The position numbers and the translations under genes are program-made. 64,000 bases of DNA from an uncultured Alphaproteobacteria bacterium (GTDB lineage Bacteria; Pseudomonadota; Alphaproteobacteria; HIMB59; GCA-002718135): assembly GCA_902612805.1 (NCBI GenBank), contig CACMEY010000002.1:1-64000 (forward strand). Reading direction: 5' to 3'. Below are positions 8,773 to 20,373 of the stretch, piece by piece. Each line of letters starts with the position of its first letter. The first letter of the stretch is position 1. The notes under the pieces were generated by a model, which worked only from the letters and a program-made list of their open reading frames with translations, searched no databases and was not told the origin of the DNA.

Positions 8773-11700
8773 ATGAAAATAAATATTATAGACTATGCAA
8801 TTAGCCATTCTCGAGTTTTCATGGGAATACTTATTTTTATAATTTTTTCAGGCTCATCTACTTACATCACAATGCCTAAAGAATCATCTCCTGATGTAAG
8901 CATACCAATAGTTTATATTTCACTAAGTCAAAATGGTATTTCTGCACAAGACTCTGAAAGGCTTTTAGTTAAACCAATTGAAGACGAAGTTAAAACTGTT
9001 GAAGGAGTAAGAGAAGTAAGATCAACAGCTTATTCAGGCGGAGGCAATGTTTTATTAGAATTTGATGCTGGTTTTGACTCTGATCAAGCTATGGTTGATA
9101 TAAGGGATAAAGTTGATAGAGCCAAGGGTGATCTACCTAGTGAAGCAGATGAACCAACAGTTAACGAAGTAAATATAAGTACGTTTCCTATCCTATCTAT
9201 TTCTTTAAGTGGAGATGTGCCTAATAGAACACTTCAAGACTTAGCTGATATTTTGCAAGATGATATAGAAACAATTCCTAGTGTTTTAGAAGCTAAAATA
9301 GGTGGTAAAAGAAATGAACAAGTTGACATACTAATTAATCCAACTGCAGTTGATAGCTATGGTATCAATCTTGAGAGTCTTATTAATATTGTAAGAGAAA
9401 ATAATAAAATGGTATCTGCTGGTGGTCAAGACACTGGTGACGGAAGTTTTGATATTAAAGTTCCAGGTTTATACGAAACTATTGAAGATGTATTAAATAC
9501 TCCTGTTAAAACTAACGGAGATTCAGTTATTACTTTCAGGGATATTGCTGAAGTTAAAAGAACATTTGAAGATAGGCAATCTTATGCAAATGTAAATGGA
9601 TCTAATTCAATAACTATTGATGTTTCTAAAAGAATTGGTGAAAATATTATTAATACTATTGAAGAAGTAAAAAGAATAACTGCAATTACTGCTAAAAGTT
9701 TTCCTGAAAATGTTGAAATTTCTTTTGGTAATGATCAATCAAAAGGAATTAAAACTATGTTAAATAGTCTGCAAAATAACGTTATAGCAGCTATAATCCT
9801 TGTTTTAATCATTATTTTAGGCGCATTAGGCGTTAGGTCTGGTTTATTAGTTGGTGTATCTATTCCAGGATCGTTTTTATCGGGTTTATTAGCTCTGTCT
9901 GTAATGGGTTTTACTATTAATATAGTAGTATTGTTTGCTCTAATTTTATCTGTGGGATTGCTAGTTGATGGAGCAATTGTTGTTGTTGAATACGCAGATA
10001 GAAAAATGAAAGAAGGTCTTGGTGTAAAAGATGCATTCGCAAACGCATCAAAAAAAATGTCACTTCCAATTATATCATCGACTGCAACTACCCTAGCTGC
10101 CTTTTTACCATTAATATTCTGGCCTGGTATAGCTGGTGAATTTATGAAGTATTTACCAATAACACTTATATGTGTTCTTATTTCTTCTTTGTTTATGGCA
10201 CTACTGTTTGTACCAGTTTTAGGATCTATTCTAAATACTGTATCAAGAATACTTCTACAATTTATTGTACCATTACTAATATCATTAATTTTTTACAATC
10301 TTTTATCTTATGGATTTGGATTATTAGACTTTCAAGGATTTAGTTTATTTATAACAATTGGAAAATATTTACTGAGCTTCGCTTTATTTATATTTGTATT
10401 TATAAGAATTATACCAAGAGTTTATAAAATTTCAGAAAATGTAAATTCTACAGATAAATTAGTTTCTAAAAATGCAAAAATCTTATCTTCAGAATCAAAT
10501 GAACCTGTTTTAAACGTAACTGGTTTTGTTGGATTTTATGCAAAAGTATTAAACTTCTTATTATTTCATCCTTTAAAGGTGATGATTAGTGCTTTAGTAA
10601 TATTAGTTGCTGTAAACTACACCTATACTAAAGTTGGAGAAGGTGTAGAATTTTTCCCAGATGTTGAGCCAGATCTTGCAAAAATCGTAGTCTTTGCAAG
10701 AGGTAATCTCTCAGTTGAAGAAAAAAAAGATTATGTATCAAGAGTTGAGAATATTATTTTAAAGCTTCAATCGGAAAGACAAGAATTTAAAAATATTTAT
10801 TCTTTAAGTGGAAATGTAAGTGAACAATCAGAGGCATCAGAAGACTTTATTGGATCAATAAGTTTGGAATATACAGATTGGGATAAAAGAAGAAAATCAA
10901 AAGTAATTCTTGCAGAAATTTTGGAAGCCACAAAAAGCATCAATGGGATTAAAGTAGAGTCAAGAGAACAACAAGGTGGTCCTGGTGAAGGTAAACCAAT
11001 TAACATTAAATTAACCAGTGATAATAAGCAACTTTTAATAGCTGAAGGAATTAAGCTTAAAAAATTCATGGATAGTTATCCAAAGTTAATGAATGTAGAA
11101 GATAATTTACCAGCACCTGGGATAGAATGGGAAATTAATGTAGATAGAAAACAAGCTTCTAAGTTTGGAGCTAACATTACATCAATTGGTAATGTAATTA
11201 AACTTGCAACAAACGGTCTTAAACTTGGTGAATATAGACCTGATGATAGTAATGAAAGTATACCACTTTATCTTCGTTATCCAAATGAAGGAAGAACATT
11301 GGATAGAATTGATAACTTAAGAGTAACTACTTCAAATGGTTTAGTTCCAATATCCAATTTTGTAGAAATTGTTCCAAATAGCAGAACAGGAAATATAATT
11401 AGAGTAGATTCAAAAAATGCTATAAATATTCAGGCAGATGTAGAGCCTGGAACTTATCCTGACGGAAAAGTAAAAGAACTTGAGTACGTATTAGGAATTT
11501 CAGATACTGCTCCGTCTTGGAGAGGAAGAACTTTAGATTTACCTCGTTATGAATTAGATAACAAAGTAAGGGCTGAACTTATTGGAGAAAATGAAGATCA
11601 AAAAGAAGCTCAAGAATTTTTAACAGGAGCTTTTGGTGTAGCTTTATTCTTAATGCTAATGATACTTCTATTGCAGTTTAATAGTTTTTATAGTGCATTC

Positions 11701-12168
11701 TTAATTCTTTTTGCTGTAGTAATGTCCACAGCTGGTGTTTTTATAGGTCTAATGGTAACAGCACAGCCATTTGGTATTGTTATGTCAGGAGTTGGAGTAA
11801 TTGCTCTTGCTGGAATAGTTGTAAATAATAATATTATATTGATTGATACATTTGATTTTTTAAAGACTAAAACATCTAGTATTAGAGAAGCCATTATCAA
11901 AACAGGGGCACAGAGACTGAGACCAGTTTTACTTACAACAACTACAACAGTACTAGGATTATTACCAATGGTTACAATGACAAATGTTGACTTCATATCT
12001 AGAGAAATAACCAGAGGTTCGCCAGATACCCAGTGGTGGGTTCAATTATCAACAGCTATAGTATTTGGACTACTTTTTGCGACATTTCTCACATTAGTTG
12101 TAACACCATCAGCATTAATGTTTAGAGAAAACATTAAGAATTGGTATAAGAATAAAATTTCTAGTTAA
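8773..12168 (+). CDS. RND-family efflux pump (AcrB/HAE1-like permease)
   Basis: The 1131-residue protein has the RND layout: TM1, a large periplasmic loop, six TMs, a second large loop and five more TMs. Family markers include FPILSISLSG in the first porter domain, GLLVDGAIVVVEYADR with the proton-relay Asp in TM4, and GIVVNNNIILID in the C-terminal half. It is slightly longer than AcrB, partly through a 60-80 residue insertion of hydrophobic sequence near residues 490-560. With the adaptor it forms a proton-driven export system. HAE-1-like pumps export amphiphiles; the actual substrate cannot be read. Confidence 0.92.
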   Translation: MKINIIDYAISHSRVFMGILIFIIFSGSSTYITMPKESSPDVSIPIVYISLSQNGISAQDSERLLVKPIEDEVKTVEGVREVRSTAYSGGGNVLLEFDAGFDSDQAMVDIRDKVDRAKGDLPSEADEPTVNEVNISTFPILSISLSGDVPNRTLQDLADILQDDIETIPSVLEAKIGGKRNEQVDILINPTAVDSYGINLESLINIVRENNKMVSAGGQDTGDGSFDIKVPGLYETIEDVLNTPVKTNGDSVITFRDIAEVKRTFEDRQSYANVNGSNSITIDVSKRIGENIINTIEEVKRITAITAKSFPENVEISFGNDQSKGIKTMLNSLQNNVIAAIILVLIIILGALGVRSGLLVGVSIPGSFLSGLLALSVMGFTINIVVLFALILSVGLLVDGAIVVVEYADRKMKEGLGVKDAFANASKKMSLPIISSTATTLAAFLPLIFWPGIAGEFMKYLPITLICVLISSLFMALLFVPVLGSILNTVSRILLQFIVPLLISLIFYNLLSYGFGLLDFQGFSLFITIGKYLLSFALFIFVFIRIIPRVYKISENVNSTDKLVSKNAKILSSESNEPVLNVTGFVGFYAKVLNFLLFHPLKVMISALVILVAVNYTYTKVGEGVEFFPDVEPDLAKIVVFARGNLSVEEKKDYVSRVENIILKLQSERQEFKNIYSLSGNVSEQSEASEDFIGSISLEYTDWDKRRKSKVILAEILEATKSINGIKVESREQQGGPGEGKPINIKLTSDNKQLLIAEGIKLKKFMDSYPKLMNVEDNLPAPGIEWEINVDRKQASKFGANITSIGNVIKLATNGLKLGEYRPDDSNESIPLYLRYPNEGRTLDRIDNLRVTTSNGLVPISNFVEIVPNSRTGNIIRVDSKNAINIQADVEPGTYPDGKVKELEYVLGISDTAPSWRGRTLDLPRYELDNKVRAELIGENEDQKEAQEFLTGAFGVALFLMLMILLLQFNSFYSAFLILFAVVMSTAGVFIGLMVTAQPFGIVMSGVGVIALAGIVVNNNIILIDTFDFLKTKTSSIREAIIKTGAQRLRPVLLTTTTTVLGLLPMVTMTNVDFISREITRGSPDTQWWVQLSTAIVFGLLFATFLTLVVTPSALMFRENIKNWYKNKISS

Positions 12169-12193
12169 ATTTTTTCTAATAAACATTAAATTT

Positions 12194-12745
12194 ATGACTA
12201 TTAAATCTATTACTGTCTATTGCTCATCTTCAGATAAATTAAGTAATAAATATTATCAAGATGCAGAAGAAATTAGCAAATTAATATCATCATTTAAAAT
12301 AAATATTGTCTACGGTGGGGCAAAAGTTGGTATTATGGGTGTGGTTGCTAAGACAGCAAAAAAATATAAAAATATAGTTACGGGAGTTATTCCAAATTTT
12401 TTATCTGAGAGAGAAATAATTTTTGAGAATATAGATGAATTAAAAATAGTGGATAATATGTCTGAAAGAAAAAAGTTACTATTTGAGTTAGGTGATGCGT
12501 ATTTAGCATTACCAGGAGGAACAGGTACTTTAGAAGAAATAGTAGAAGTTGTATCTTGGAAAGTAATGGGGATTCATAATAAGCCAATAATATTTTTTAA
12601 TAAAAATAATTTCTGGGATAATCTATTTCAGCAATTTAAATTTTTTGAAGATGAAAATTTTTCAAATAAAAATTTACAAAATAGTTTTCACATTATAGAT
12701 ACGGTAGATCAATTAAAAAATATATTAATTAAATGGCAAAAATAA
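12194..12745 (+). CDS. LOG-family nucleoside 5'-monophosphate phosphoribohydrolase
   Basis: The 183-residue protein carries the lonely-guy signature: GGAKVGIMG at 41-49 and PGGTGTLEE at 107-115, with the conserved Arg/Lys of MSERKKLL between them. The family (TIGR00730) removes the base from cytokinin-type or ordinary nucleoside monophosphates. In bacteria it is often nucleotide turnover rather than hormone making. Its end overlaps icd by 13 bp, so translation of the two may be coupled. Confidence 0.88.
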   Translation: MTIKSITVYCSSSDKLSNKYYQDAEEISKLISSFKINIVYGGAKVGIMGVVAKTAKKYKNIVTGVIPNFLSEREIIFENIDELKIVDNMSERKKLLFELGDAYLALPGGTGTLEEIVEVVSWKVMGIHNKPIIFFNKNNFWDNLFQQFKFFEDENFSNKNLQNSFHIIDTVDQLKNILIKWQK

Positions 12746-13941
12746 AAGTTAAAAACCCTGTAGTTGAAATGGATGGAGATGAAATGACCAGAATCATCTG
12801 GGAGTACATCAAAGAACAATTAATTTTGCCCTATATTGATATAGATATCAAATATTTTGATCTTGGAGTGATTAAAAGAGATGAGACAAATGATCAAATC
12901 ACAATAGATGCTGCCGAGGCGGTGAAAAAATATGGTGTAGGAATAAAATGTGCAACAATTACTCCTGATGAAAATCGAGTAGAGGAATTCAAATTAAAAC
13001 AAATGTGGCGTTCTCCCAATGGAACAATAAGAAATATACTGGGAGGAACAATATTTAGACAGCCAATTATATGCAAAAATGTTCCAAGAATAATTACAAA
13101 CTGGAATCATCCAATTGTAGTTGCTAGACATGCCTTTGGTGATCAATATAGAGCGACTGACACATTAATTAATAAACCAGGAACTCTTAAAATGGTTTTT
13201 GAACCTAAAGATGGATCTGAAGGATTTACAAAAGATGTATATGAATTTGAAAAACCTGGTGTGGCCCTATCAATGTATAATTTAGATAATTCAATTAAAG
13301 ACTTTGCTAGAGCTTGTTTTAATTATGGACTTAACCTTGGTTGGCCAGTTTACCTTTCTACTAAAAATACTATTTTAAAAGTCTACGATGGAAGATTTAA
13401 AGATTTATTTCAGGATGTATTTGATAATGAATTTAAAAATAAGTTTAAAGAGAAAGACATACTTTATGAGCATAGATTAATCGATGATATGGTGGCCTCA
13501 GCTTTAAAATGGGAAGGTAATTTTATTTGGGCTTGTAAAAATTATGATGGAGATGTTCAATCAGATTCTGTTGCTCAAGGATTTGGATCACTAGGTTTAA
13601 TGACAAGTGTGTTAATGACCCCAGATGGTAAAACAGTAGAAGCTGAAGCAGCACATGGAACTGTTACAAGACATTATAGAAATCATCAGAAAGGTATAGA
13701 AACTTCAACTAATCCTATTGCATCAATCTTTGCTTGGACAAGAGGTTTAAGTTTTAGAGGAGAATTTGATGGTAATAATGAATTAATAAATTTTGCTAAA
13801 AAATTAGAAGAAACGTGTATCAAAACTGTAGAAAGTGGTGAAATGACAAAAGATCTAGCAATATTAATTAACAAAGATCAGAAATGGTTAAACACTCAAG
13901 ATTTTTTAAGCGCAATAAAAAACAATTTTCAAATTAACTAA
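12733..13941 (+). CDS. icd: NADP-dependent isocitrate dehydrogenase
   Basis: The 402-residue enzyme catalyses isocitrate to 2-oxoglutarate in the TCA cycle. It is the eukaryote-like homodimeric type common in alphaproteobacteria: [17 protein letters not shown] at the N-terminus, [16 protein letters not shown] for substrate binding, and [11 protein letters not shown] for NADP binding. Length is typical. It overlaps the LOG gene at its start, and its stop overlaps the convergent alaS by 8 bp. The icd-alaS-recA neighbourhood is frequent in this class. Confidence 0.96.
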   Translation: MAKIKVKNPVVEMDGDEMTRIIWEYIKEQLILPYIDIDIKYFDLGVIKRDETNDQITIDAAEAVKKYGVGIKCATITPDENRVEEFKLKQMWRSPNGTIRNILGGTIFRQPIICKNVPRIITNWNHPIVVARHAFGDQYRATDTLINKPGTLKMVFEPKDGSEGFTKDVYEFEKPGVALSMYNLDNSIKDFARACFNYGLNLGWPVYLSTKNTILKVYDGRFKDLFQDVFDNEFKNKFKEKDILYEHRLIDDMVASALKWEGNFIWACKNYDGDVQSDSVAQGFGSLGLMTSVLMTPDGKTVEAEAAHGTVTRHYRNHQKGIETSTNPIASIFAWTRGLSFRGEFDGNNELINFAKKLEETCIKTVESGEMTKDLAILINKDQKWLNTQDFLSAIKNNFQIN

Positions 13942-16606
13942 TAGAGTTTAATTTATCTTCTACGTATTTTATACTTTTATTAATTTGACTAACATCTGAT
14001 CCTCCTCCTTGAGCAAGATCTTTTCTACCACCCCCACCCTTGCCACCTAGAATAATCGAAATTTCTCTTATTTCTTTTGAAGCATCAAAAAGGTCGGTAA
14101 TATCTTCAGTAACTCCTAGCACTATAGATAGTTTGTTATTATTATTTGAAATTATTAACGAAACACTATTTTTGTTATATTGTTTTTTTTGCTCATCAAT
14201 AAATGTTTTCAAAGATTTATTAGGGTATTCTTCAGCAATCAAATATATGAAATTTAATTCTTTGATTTTTTTTACAACAATATTATCAATATTTTTTGAT
14301 ATAGACATATTTTGTTTTAATTTTTCGTGTATCTGAATTAATTCTTTAATTAACAAATCTTTGTCTTTAGATTGATTTTTAAAATTATAATCAGCATTAA
14401 TCTTTTTAATTTTATTCTTTAAATCTTCAATTTGATTATCTTGGTTTTTATTTTTTTCTAATAAATTTCTTTCTATTTCTTTAATATATTTATCCACTGC
14501 AACATTAGATACAGCCTCTATTCTTCTTATTCCAGACGCAACACTAGATTGATTAGTTATTTTAAATTTACTTATTTCCCCTAATTTAACTACATGAGTT
14601 CCTCCGCATAATTCTTTTGAAAAGAATGATTCATTTTCTTGACCCATTGTTACTACTCTTACTTCATCGCTATATTTTTCTCCAAACAATGCCATCGCAC
14701 CTTCTTCAATAGCTTTTTTTTGATCCACAATTTTAATTTCAACAATTCCATTTTTTTGAATTTGATCATTTACAATTTCTTCAATATTCATGAGTTGATC
14801 TTTTTCAATTGGATTATTGTGACTAAAATCAAATCTAAGTTTTTCTGAATTTACAAGTGAGCCCTTCTGCGTGACATGCTTTCCCAGTATTTTTCTAAGA
14901 GCAGCATGTAATAAATGAGTTGAAGAATGATTATATTTAATAAAATCTCTATTCAATGTATTAATTCTTGCTTTAATAGTATCTTCAATATCACATTCAC
15001 CACTAATTACTTTACCTTTGTGAAGAAAATAGTTTCCAAATATTTTTGTAGTATTCATAACTTCAAACTTAAAGCTATCATTTTCAAAAAAACCATGATC
15101 TCCTACCTGACCACCACTTTCTCCATAAAAAGGTGTTTGATTTAATATTATAATTGCTTCTTGATCTTTTTTAATTTTATCTACTGACTTACTTTCTGAT
15201 ATGATTGAAATTATTTTACAATCAGCTTCCATATCAGAATATCCTAAAAATTCTGTTGGATCTATTTTAGAAGTTATTTCAAACCAAATGCCTTCATCCT
15301 GGATGTCTCCTGTACCTTTCCAACTTTGTCTTGCTCTTTCCTTTTGATCTAACATTTTTTGTTCAAATGTTTTTATATCGACTTCAATATTTTTACTTTT
15401 CAAATAATCTTGTGTTAAATCTAAGGGAAATCCATAGGTGTCGTATAATTTAAATGCTACTTCTCCATTAAATATATTTGTTGAGTTAGAAATTTCCTCA
15501 TCTAAAATTTTAATTCCTTTTTCAACAGTTTCCTTGAATTTAGTTTCTTCATTCATTAATGTATTAGTGATCAGATCTTTTGCTCTATCTAACTCAGGAT
15601 ATGAATTTTTAATTCCATCTAAAAAAATAGGAAATAGCTTATGAAATACAGGTTCTTTATTACCTAAAGAATGAGCGTGTCGCATTCCCCTTCTCATTAT
15701 TCTTCGTAAGACGTATCCTCTACCTTCATTTGAAGGCATTACTCCATCGGCAATTAAAAAAGAGGAGGATTTTAAGTGATCTGCAATTACTCTGTGACTA
15801 GGATTTGTTATTGAACTTTCATCACCACATAGTTTTGTTGATTCATTTATAATTGGTTGAAATAAATCTGTTGAATAATTATCATTAGAACCATCTAGAA
15901 GAGCTGTCATTCTCTCTAATCCCATTCCAGTATCAATGGAGGGTTTTGGTAGATTTATTCTCTCAGATTTAGATATTTGCTCATATTGCATAAATACTAA
16001 ATTCCATATTTCTATAAATCTATCACCATCTTCGTTTGGAGAACCTGGAGGGCCTCCTTCGTATTTATCACCGTGATCATAAAATATTTCAGAACATGGA
16101 CCGCAAGGACCAGTTTCACCCATTGACCAAAAATTATCTGAAGTACTTATTTTAATTATTTTATTTTCAGACAATCCAGCTATTTTTTTCCATAAATCAA
16201 AAGCTTCCTGATCATCAGAATAAACAGTTACTAATAGTCTATCTTTATTTATTGCGTATTCTTTAGTAATTAGATTCCATGCTAGTTCTATGGCCAACTC
16301 TTTAAAATAATCTCCAAAAGAGAAATTTCCTAACATTTCAAAAAAAGTATGGTGTCTTGTGGTGTATCCTACATTTTCTAAATCATTGTGCTTTCCGCCT
16401 GCTCTTACACATTTCTGAGCAGTAGTTGCTCTATTATATTCTCTTATTTCTTTACCTGTAAAAATATTTTTAAATTGTACCATTCCAGAGTTAGCAAACA
16501 TTAGAGTAGGATCATTATCTGGCACTAAAGAGCTAGAATGAATAACCTCATGCCCATTTTTTTTAAAATAATTGAGAAATGTTGACCTAATCTGATTTGA
16601 ATTCAT
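13934..16606 (-). CDS. alaS: alanyl-tRNA synthetase
   Basis: The 890-residue enzyme charges tRNA-Ala. It has the class II catalytic core ([21 protein letters not shown]), the editing domain with its zinc-type set in [13 protein letters not shown] and CGGTHV, and the C-terminal C-Ala region ending in the [16 protein letters not shown] stretch. Length is normal. It lies 85 bp downstream of recA, behind recA's terminator, so it probably has its own promoter. Confidence 0.97.
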   Translation of the reverse strand: MNSNQIRSTFLNYFKKNGHEVIHSSSLVPDNDPTLMFANSGMVQFKNIFTGKEIREYNRATTAQKCVRAGGKHNDLENVGYTTRHHTFFEMLGNFSFGDYFKELAIELAWNLITKEYAINKDRLLVTVYSDDQEAFDLWKKIAGLSENKIIKISTSDNFWSMGETGPCGPCSEIFYDHGDKYEGGPPGSPNEDGDRFIEIWNLVFMQYEQISKSERINLPKPSIDTGMGLERMTALLDGSNDNYSTDLFQPIINESTKLCGDESSITNPSHRVIADHLKSSSFLIADGVMPSNEGRGYVLRRIMRRGMRHAHSLGNKEPVFHKLFPIFLDGIKNSYPELDRAKDLITNTLMNEETKFKETVEKGIKILDEEISNSTNIFNGEVAFKLYDTYGFPLDLTQDYLKSKNIEVDIKTFEQKMLDQKERARQSWKGTGDIQDEGIWFEITSKIDPTEFLGYSDMEADCKIISIISESKSVDKIKKDQEAIIILNQTPFYGESGGQVGDHGFFENDSFKFEVMNTTKIFGNYFLHKGKVISGECDIEDTIKARINTLNRDFIKYNHSSTHLLHAALRKILGKHVTQKGSLVNSEKLRFDFSHNNPIEKDQLMNIEEIVNDQIQKNGIVEIKIVDQKKAIEEGAMALFGEKYSDEVRVVTMGQENESFFSKELCGGTHVVKLGEISKFKITNQSSVASGIRRIEAVSNVAVDKYIKEIERNLLEKNKNQDNQIEDLKNKIKKINADYNFKNQSKDKDLLIKELIQIHEKLKQNMSISKNIDNIVVKKIKELNFIYLIAEEYPNKSLKTFIDEQKKQYNKNSVSLIISNNNNKLSIVLGVTEDITDLFDASKEIREISIILGGKGGGGRKDLAQGGGSDVSQINKSIKYVEDKLNSIS

Positions 16607-16644
16607 GAAAAGGTATTATAACTTGAAAACTCTATTGTCTAAAT

Positions 16645-16672
16645 AAAAAAGCGCCTATTTTGAAATAGGCGC
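16645..16672 (-). terminator. Rho-independent terminator of recA
   Basis: On the minus strand a GCGCCTATTT stem and its exact complement, with a tiny loop, is followed by six U residues. It lies just after the recA stop. It is the clearest intrinsic terminator in the window. Confidence 0.9.
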
Positions 16673-16691
16673 CAAACAAAAATAATATTTA

Positions 16692-17804
16692 CTATTCTTT
16701 TATTTCTTCAGCTTCTTTAGCTTCTTTTTCTTTTTCTTTATTCTCTACTTTTCCTTCCATCATAGCTTTTTCAACTATTCCAGCATTTTGTAGAATTTGA
16801 TTTTCAATTTCTTTAGCTATAGTTGGATTGTCGTTAAGAAAGTTTTTAACGTTTTCTCTACCTTGTCCTATTTTAGTATTTTTGTAAGCAAACCATGATC
16901 CAGATTTATCAATAATTTCTGCTTTGACACCTAAATCAACTAATTCACCTAATTTAGATATACCCTCTCCGTACATTATATCAAATTCAACAACTTTGAA
17001 TGGAGGTGCAACTTTATTTTTAACTATTTTTACTCTAGTTTGATTTCCAATGATTTCATCTTTATCTTTAATTGCCCCAATTCTTCTAATATCCATTCTT
17101 ACAGAAGAATAAAACTTTAAAGCATTACCGCCTGTAGTTGTCTCAGGACTACCAAACATAACGCCAATTTTCATTCGAAGTTGATTTATAAATACAACTA
17201 GAGTGTTTGATTGAGCGATAGAGCTTGTGAGTTTTCTTAAAGCCTGACTCATCAATCTAGCTTGTAAACCAGGTAATGAGTCTCCCATATCGCCTTCTAG
17301 TTCAGCTCTTGGGACAAGTGCCGCAACTGAGTCAATAATTAACACATCAATACCCCCAGATTTAATTAAAGAATCAGCAATTTCTAAACCCTGCTCACCT
17401 GTATCAGGCTGGGAAATTAATAATTCTTCTAAATTTACACCTAATTTTTTTGCATATGCTGGATCTAGAGCATGCTCTGCATCTATAAATGCACAATTAC
17501 CGCCTTGTTTTTGTGACTCAGCAACAATATGAGTAGCTAAAGTAGTTTTACCAGAACTTTCAGGTCCATAAATTTCAATAATTCTCCCCTTTGGAACTCC
17601 GCCTATACCGAGAGCTATATCAAGCCCTAATGAACCAGTAGATATTGCTTCAATATCTACGTTTGTTTTAGAGCCCAATTTCATTATTGAGCCTTTTCCA
17701 TAATTTTTCTCTATTAGGCTGACAGCAGCTTCTAGAGATTTACTTCTGTTTTCTTTATCCATTGAATTTTCGTTATTTACTACTTTTAATTTAGCTTGAG
17801 ACAT
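16692..17804 (-). CDS. recA: recombinase RecA
   Basis: The 370-residue protein performs strand exchange in homologous recombination and triggers LexA cleavage. It has Walker [10 protein letters not shown] at 80-88, Walker [11 protein letters not shown], the L2 region ([12 protein letters not shown]) and a Glu/Lys-rich C-terminal tail. A GGAGAA ribosome site precedes the ATG. An SOS-box-like GTTC-N7-GTTC repeat lies about 85 bp upstream and a strong terminator follows, so it is monocistronic. Confidence 0.98.
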   Translation of the reverse strand: MSQAKLKVVNNENSMDKENRSKSLEAAVSLIEKNYGKGSIMKLGSKTNVDIEAISTGSLGLDIALGIGGVPKGRIIEIYGPESSGKTTLATHIVAESQKQGGNCAFIDAEHALDPAYAKKLGVNLEELLISQPDTGEQGLEIADSLIKSGGIDVLIIDSVAALVPRAELEGDMGDSLPGLQARLMSQALRKLTSSIAQSNTLVVFINQLRMKIGVMFGSPETTTGGNALKFYSSVRMDIRRIGAIKDKDEIIGNQTRVKIVKNKVAPPFKVVEFDIMYGEGISKLGELVDLGVKAEIIDKSGSWFAYKNTKIGQGRENVKNFLNDNPTIAKEIENQILQNAGIVEKAMMEGKVENKEKEKEAKEAEEIKE

Positions 17805-17889
17805 TACATTTCTCCATTAATTTCCTATGTTTTTATTAAGATTCTTGCAAATCATGTTTACTTGTACACGTTTTGTTCTATTTTTAAAA

Positions 17890-17904
17890 GTTCTATTTTT
17901 GTTC
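17890..17904. promoter_or_regulatory. probable LexA (SOS) box, GTTC-N7-GTTC
   Basis: Two direct GTTC repeats separated by seven bases match the known alphaproteobacterial LexA site. A third GTTC stands at 17875-17878 with the same trailing bases TATTTTT, so the unit GTTCTATTTTT is partly repeated. The site lies in the divergent recA-dksA region, at a distance that fits recA repression. Confidence 0.75.
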
Positions 17905-18018
17905 TTTTATAAAAATATAATTAAATTATTGAAAATTATGAATTATTTATAATTAATAAAATTTCAATATTGCTTGAATAAATAAAATCATTTGATAAAT
18001 CAGCAACGTTTTAAAATT

Positions 18019-18426
18019 ATGACAAAATTACCTAAAAATTATAAACCAACTCAGAAAGAAAAATTCATGAATGCCAAAATGAAAGAATATTTTAGGCAAA
18101 AATTAGTAAGTTGGAAGCAAGATTTACTCAAGGAATCATCTCAAACTTTAAATAATCTTCAAAATGAGAATGAAGCAAAACCAGATATAACTGATAGAGC
18201 GTCTGAAGAAATAGACAGATCTTTCGAACTTCGAACAAGAGATAGAGAAAGAAAATTAATTAATAAAATTGATGCTGCCCTTCAAAGAATTGAAGATGGA
18301 TCTTATGGGTATTGTGATGAAACAGGTGATCCAATTAGTATTAAAAGATTAGAAGCAAGACCAGTTGCAACATTGAGTTTAGAAGCTCAAGAAATGCATG
18401 AAAAAGCAGAAAAAAGAATTAGTTAA
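18019..18426 (+). CDS. dksA: DksA-type RNA polymerase secondary-channel regulator
   Basis: The 135-residue protein (from the ATG at 18019; a TTG at 17992 is a less likely start) matches DksA. It has FMNAKMKEYFRQKL, a coiled coil with an acidic tip (PDITDRASEE), and the globular end GYCDETGDPISIKRLEARP. Where E. coli DksA has four zinc cysteines, this one has a single Cys, as in many alphaproteobacterial DksA proteins. It should act with ppGpp on stringent promoters without a zinc finger. It is followed closely by the DUF3553 gene. Confidence 0.93.
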   Translation: MTKLPKNYKPTQKEKFMNAKMKEYFRQKLVSWKQDLLKESSQTLNNLQNENEAKPDITDRASEEIDRSFELRTRDRERKLINKIDAALQRIEDGSYGYCDETGDPISIKRLEARPVATLSLEAQEMHEKAEKRIS

Positions 18427-18436
18427 TTTTTTTTAA

Positions 18437-18634
18437 ATGTCAGATTTTTATATAGGTGATCTTACACCAGGTACTTTTGTTGTAAATGTCAGCAAAGAAA
18501 AAGAATGGGGAATTGGCCAAGTACAATCATGTATTAATAATATCGTTACAATTAATTTTGAAAATGTTGGAAAAAAAACTATTAACCCTAGAGAAGTTGA
18601 ATTAAAAATAATTAATATAAATGCAACTAATTGA
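18437..18634 (+). CDS. DUF3553 family small protein
   Basis: This 65-residue protein matches the alphaproteobacterial DUF3553 family: PGTFVVNVSKEKEWGIGQVQS, then VTINFENVGKKTIN. The pattern resembles a small SH3-like barrel such as those at the end of UvrD/PcrA helicases, but no function is established. It lies 10 bp after dksA and overlaps moaA by 14 bp. Confidence 0.82.
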   Translation: MSDFYIGDLTPGTFVVNVSKEKEWGIGQVQSCINNIVTINFENVGKKTINPREVELKIININATN

Positions 18635-19613
18635 TCAGTATTTAAGAAAAGTAAATTATCTAAGAGTATCTGTTACAGATAGATGTGATCTGAGATGTGT
18701 TTATTGTATGAAAGAAAAAATGCAATTTCTCCCACGAAAAGACATACTCACTTTAGAAGAAATTGAAAGATTATGTGACAACTTTATAGAACTCGGAGTT
18801 GAAAAAATTAGATTAACTGGGGGTGAGCCTTTGGTAAGAAATGATATTATAAAATTAATTGAAAAACTTAATACCAAAAAAGAAAAAACAAATCTAAAGG
18901 AAATAACACTGACAACAAATGGTACATTATTAAAAAAATATGCCAAACTACTAAAGCGAAATGGTATTAATAGGATTAATGTTTCTCTAGATACAATTAA
19001 TCCTAAAAAATATAATAAAATAACAAGATTTGGAAATATTGAAAAAGTTTTTGATGGAATTAATGAAGCACTTGATAACAAGATAAAAATTAAAATTAAT
19101 ACTGTAGTAATTAAAGATTTTAATGAAAATGAAATTGAAGAATTAATAAATTGGACTAGTAATAAAAAAATTGATCTTACATTTATCGAAGTAATGCCAA
19201 TGGAAGAAACAGATATATCAAGAGAATATCAGTTTATCTCATTATCTGATACTTTTTCAAAACTAGACAAAATATATAAATTTTCTAAAATTGATTATAG
19301 TACTGGAGGTCCAGCAAGATTTTATACTAGTGATTTAGTTTCTAATAAAATTGGGTTTATAAGTCCTTTAACAAATAATTTTTGTGCCTCTTGCAATAGA
19401 GTAAGAATATCAAGCACTGGTAAACTTTTCATGTGCCTTGGTCAGAATGACTTTGTTGATTTTAGAGAAATAATGAGAAAAGATTATAGTGATGATTATA
19501 TAAAAGAAAAAATTAAGTTTGCTCTTAATATTAAACCAAAACAACATGATTTTATGATTGGAGAAAAAATTAATAAATATATGAAAAGACATATGAATGT
19601 AACAGGTGGATAA
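18621..19613 (+). CDS. moaA: GTP 3',8-cyclase MoaA (molybdenum cofactor step 1)
   Basis: The 330-residue radical-SAM enzyme turns GTP into the precursor of cyclic pyranopterin. The N-terminal cluster cysteines are C22, C26 and C29 (CDLRCVYC). A C-terminal cluster is seen in CASCNRVR and a further Cys in MCLG. The family's usual C-terminal GG end is present (NVTGG). No other molybdopterin synthesis gene is visible in the window, so its partners must lie elsewhere. Overlaps of 14 bp with DUF3553 and 1 bp with nadK place it in one operon. Confidence 0.94.
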   Translation: MQLIDQYLRKVNYLRVSVTDRCDLRCVYCMKEKMQFLPRKDILTLEEIERLCDNFIELGVEKIRLTGGEPLVRNDIIKLIEKLNTKKEKTNLKEITLTTNGTLLKKYAKLLKRNGINRINVSLDTINPKKYNKITRFGNIEKVFDGINEALDNKIKIKINTVVIKDFNENEIEELINWTSNKKIDLTFIEVMPMEETDISREYQFISLSDTFSKLDKIYKFSKIDYSTGGPARFYTSDLVSNKIGFISPLTNNFCASCNRVRISSTGKLFMCLGQNDFVDFREIMRKDYSDDYIKEKIKFALNIKPKQHDFMIGEKINKYMKRHMNVTGG

Positions 19614-20371
19614 TGAAATTTCATTTTTTATCATCAAACAATCCTGAGGCAAAAAATACAGAAAAAAAACTAACAGAATTATTTGGACAAAATTCTGTGG
19701 AAGATGCCGACTACATTATTCCAATTGGAGGCGACGGATTACTTTTAAAATCACTTCATAATTTTAATAAACTAAACAAACCATTTTTTGGAATAAACTT
19801 TGGTTCGATTGGGTTTTTAATGAATAATCTTAGTAATGAAAATTTAAATGACATGATTATCAATGCTAAAAAATCTACTTTTAAACCATTAAAAATGACT
19901 GCACAAAGTGTTAATAATGAAATCTTTGAGGCATATGCATATAATGAAGTTTCTCTTATGAGGCAGACTCATTTGGCATCAAAAATTAAAATCAAAATAA
20001 ATGAGAAAGTAAAAATGGAAGAATTGATATGTGATGGGGTTTTGTTATCTACATCAGCTGGAAGTACAGCTTATAATCTATCCGCACATGGTAGCATTCT
20101 ACCTTTAGACTCAAATATACTTGCGTTAACTCCAATTAGTGCCTTTAGACCAAGGAGATGGAGAGGTGCTCTGTTATCTGAAATTAGTAAAATTGATCTT
20201 GAAGTACTAAATAATGATGAACGCTCATCTAGCGTAACAGCAGACAATGTTGAATTTAGAGATATTAGTAAAGTGAATATTGTTTCTTCAGATGAAAATA
20301 AATGCACTGTATTATTCGATAGTAAGCACTCTATTGAAGATAAAATTTTGAATGAGCAATTTAATTATTAA
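19613..20371 (+). CDS. nadK: NAD kinase
   Basis: The 252-residue enzyme phosphorylates NAD to NADP. It has the GGDG motif (IPIGGDGLLLKS), GINFGSIGFL and the conserved GSTAYNLSAHG. Its size fits the short alphaproteobacterial form. The start codon overlaps the moaA stop (TAATG), and a convergent VOC gene begins 2 bp after the stop. Confidence 0.95.
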   Translation: MKFHFLSSNNPEAKNTEKKLTELFGQNSVEDADYIIPIGGDGLLLKSLHNFNKLNKPFFGINFGSIGFLMNNLSNENLNDMIINAKKSTFKPLKMTAQSVNNEIFEAYAYNEVSLMRQTHLASKIKIKINEKVKMEELICDGVLLSTSAGSTAYNLSAHGSILPLDSNILALTPISAFRPRRWRGALLSEISKIDLEVLNNDERSSSVTADNVEFRDISKVNIVSSDENKCTVLFDSKHSIEDKILNEQFNY

Positions 20372-20373
20372 GA

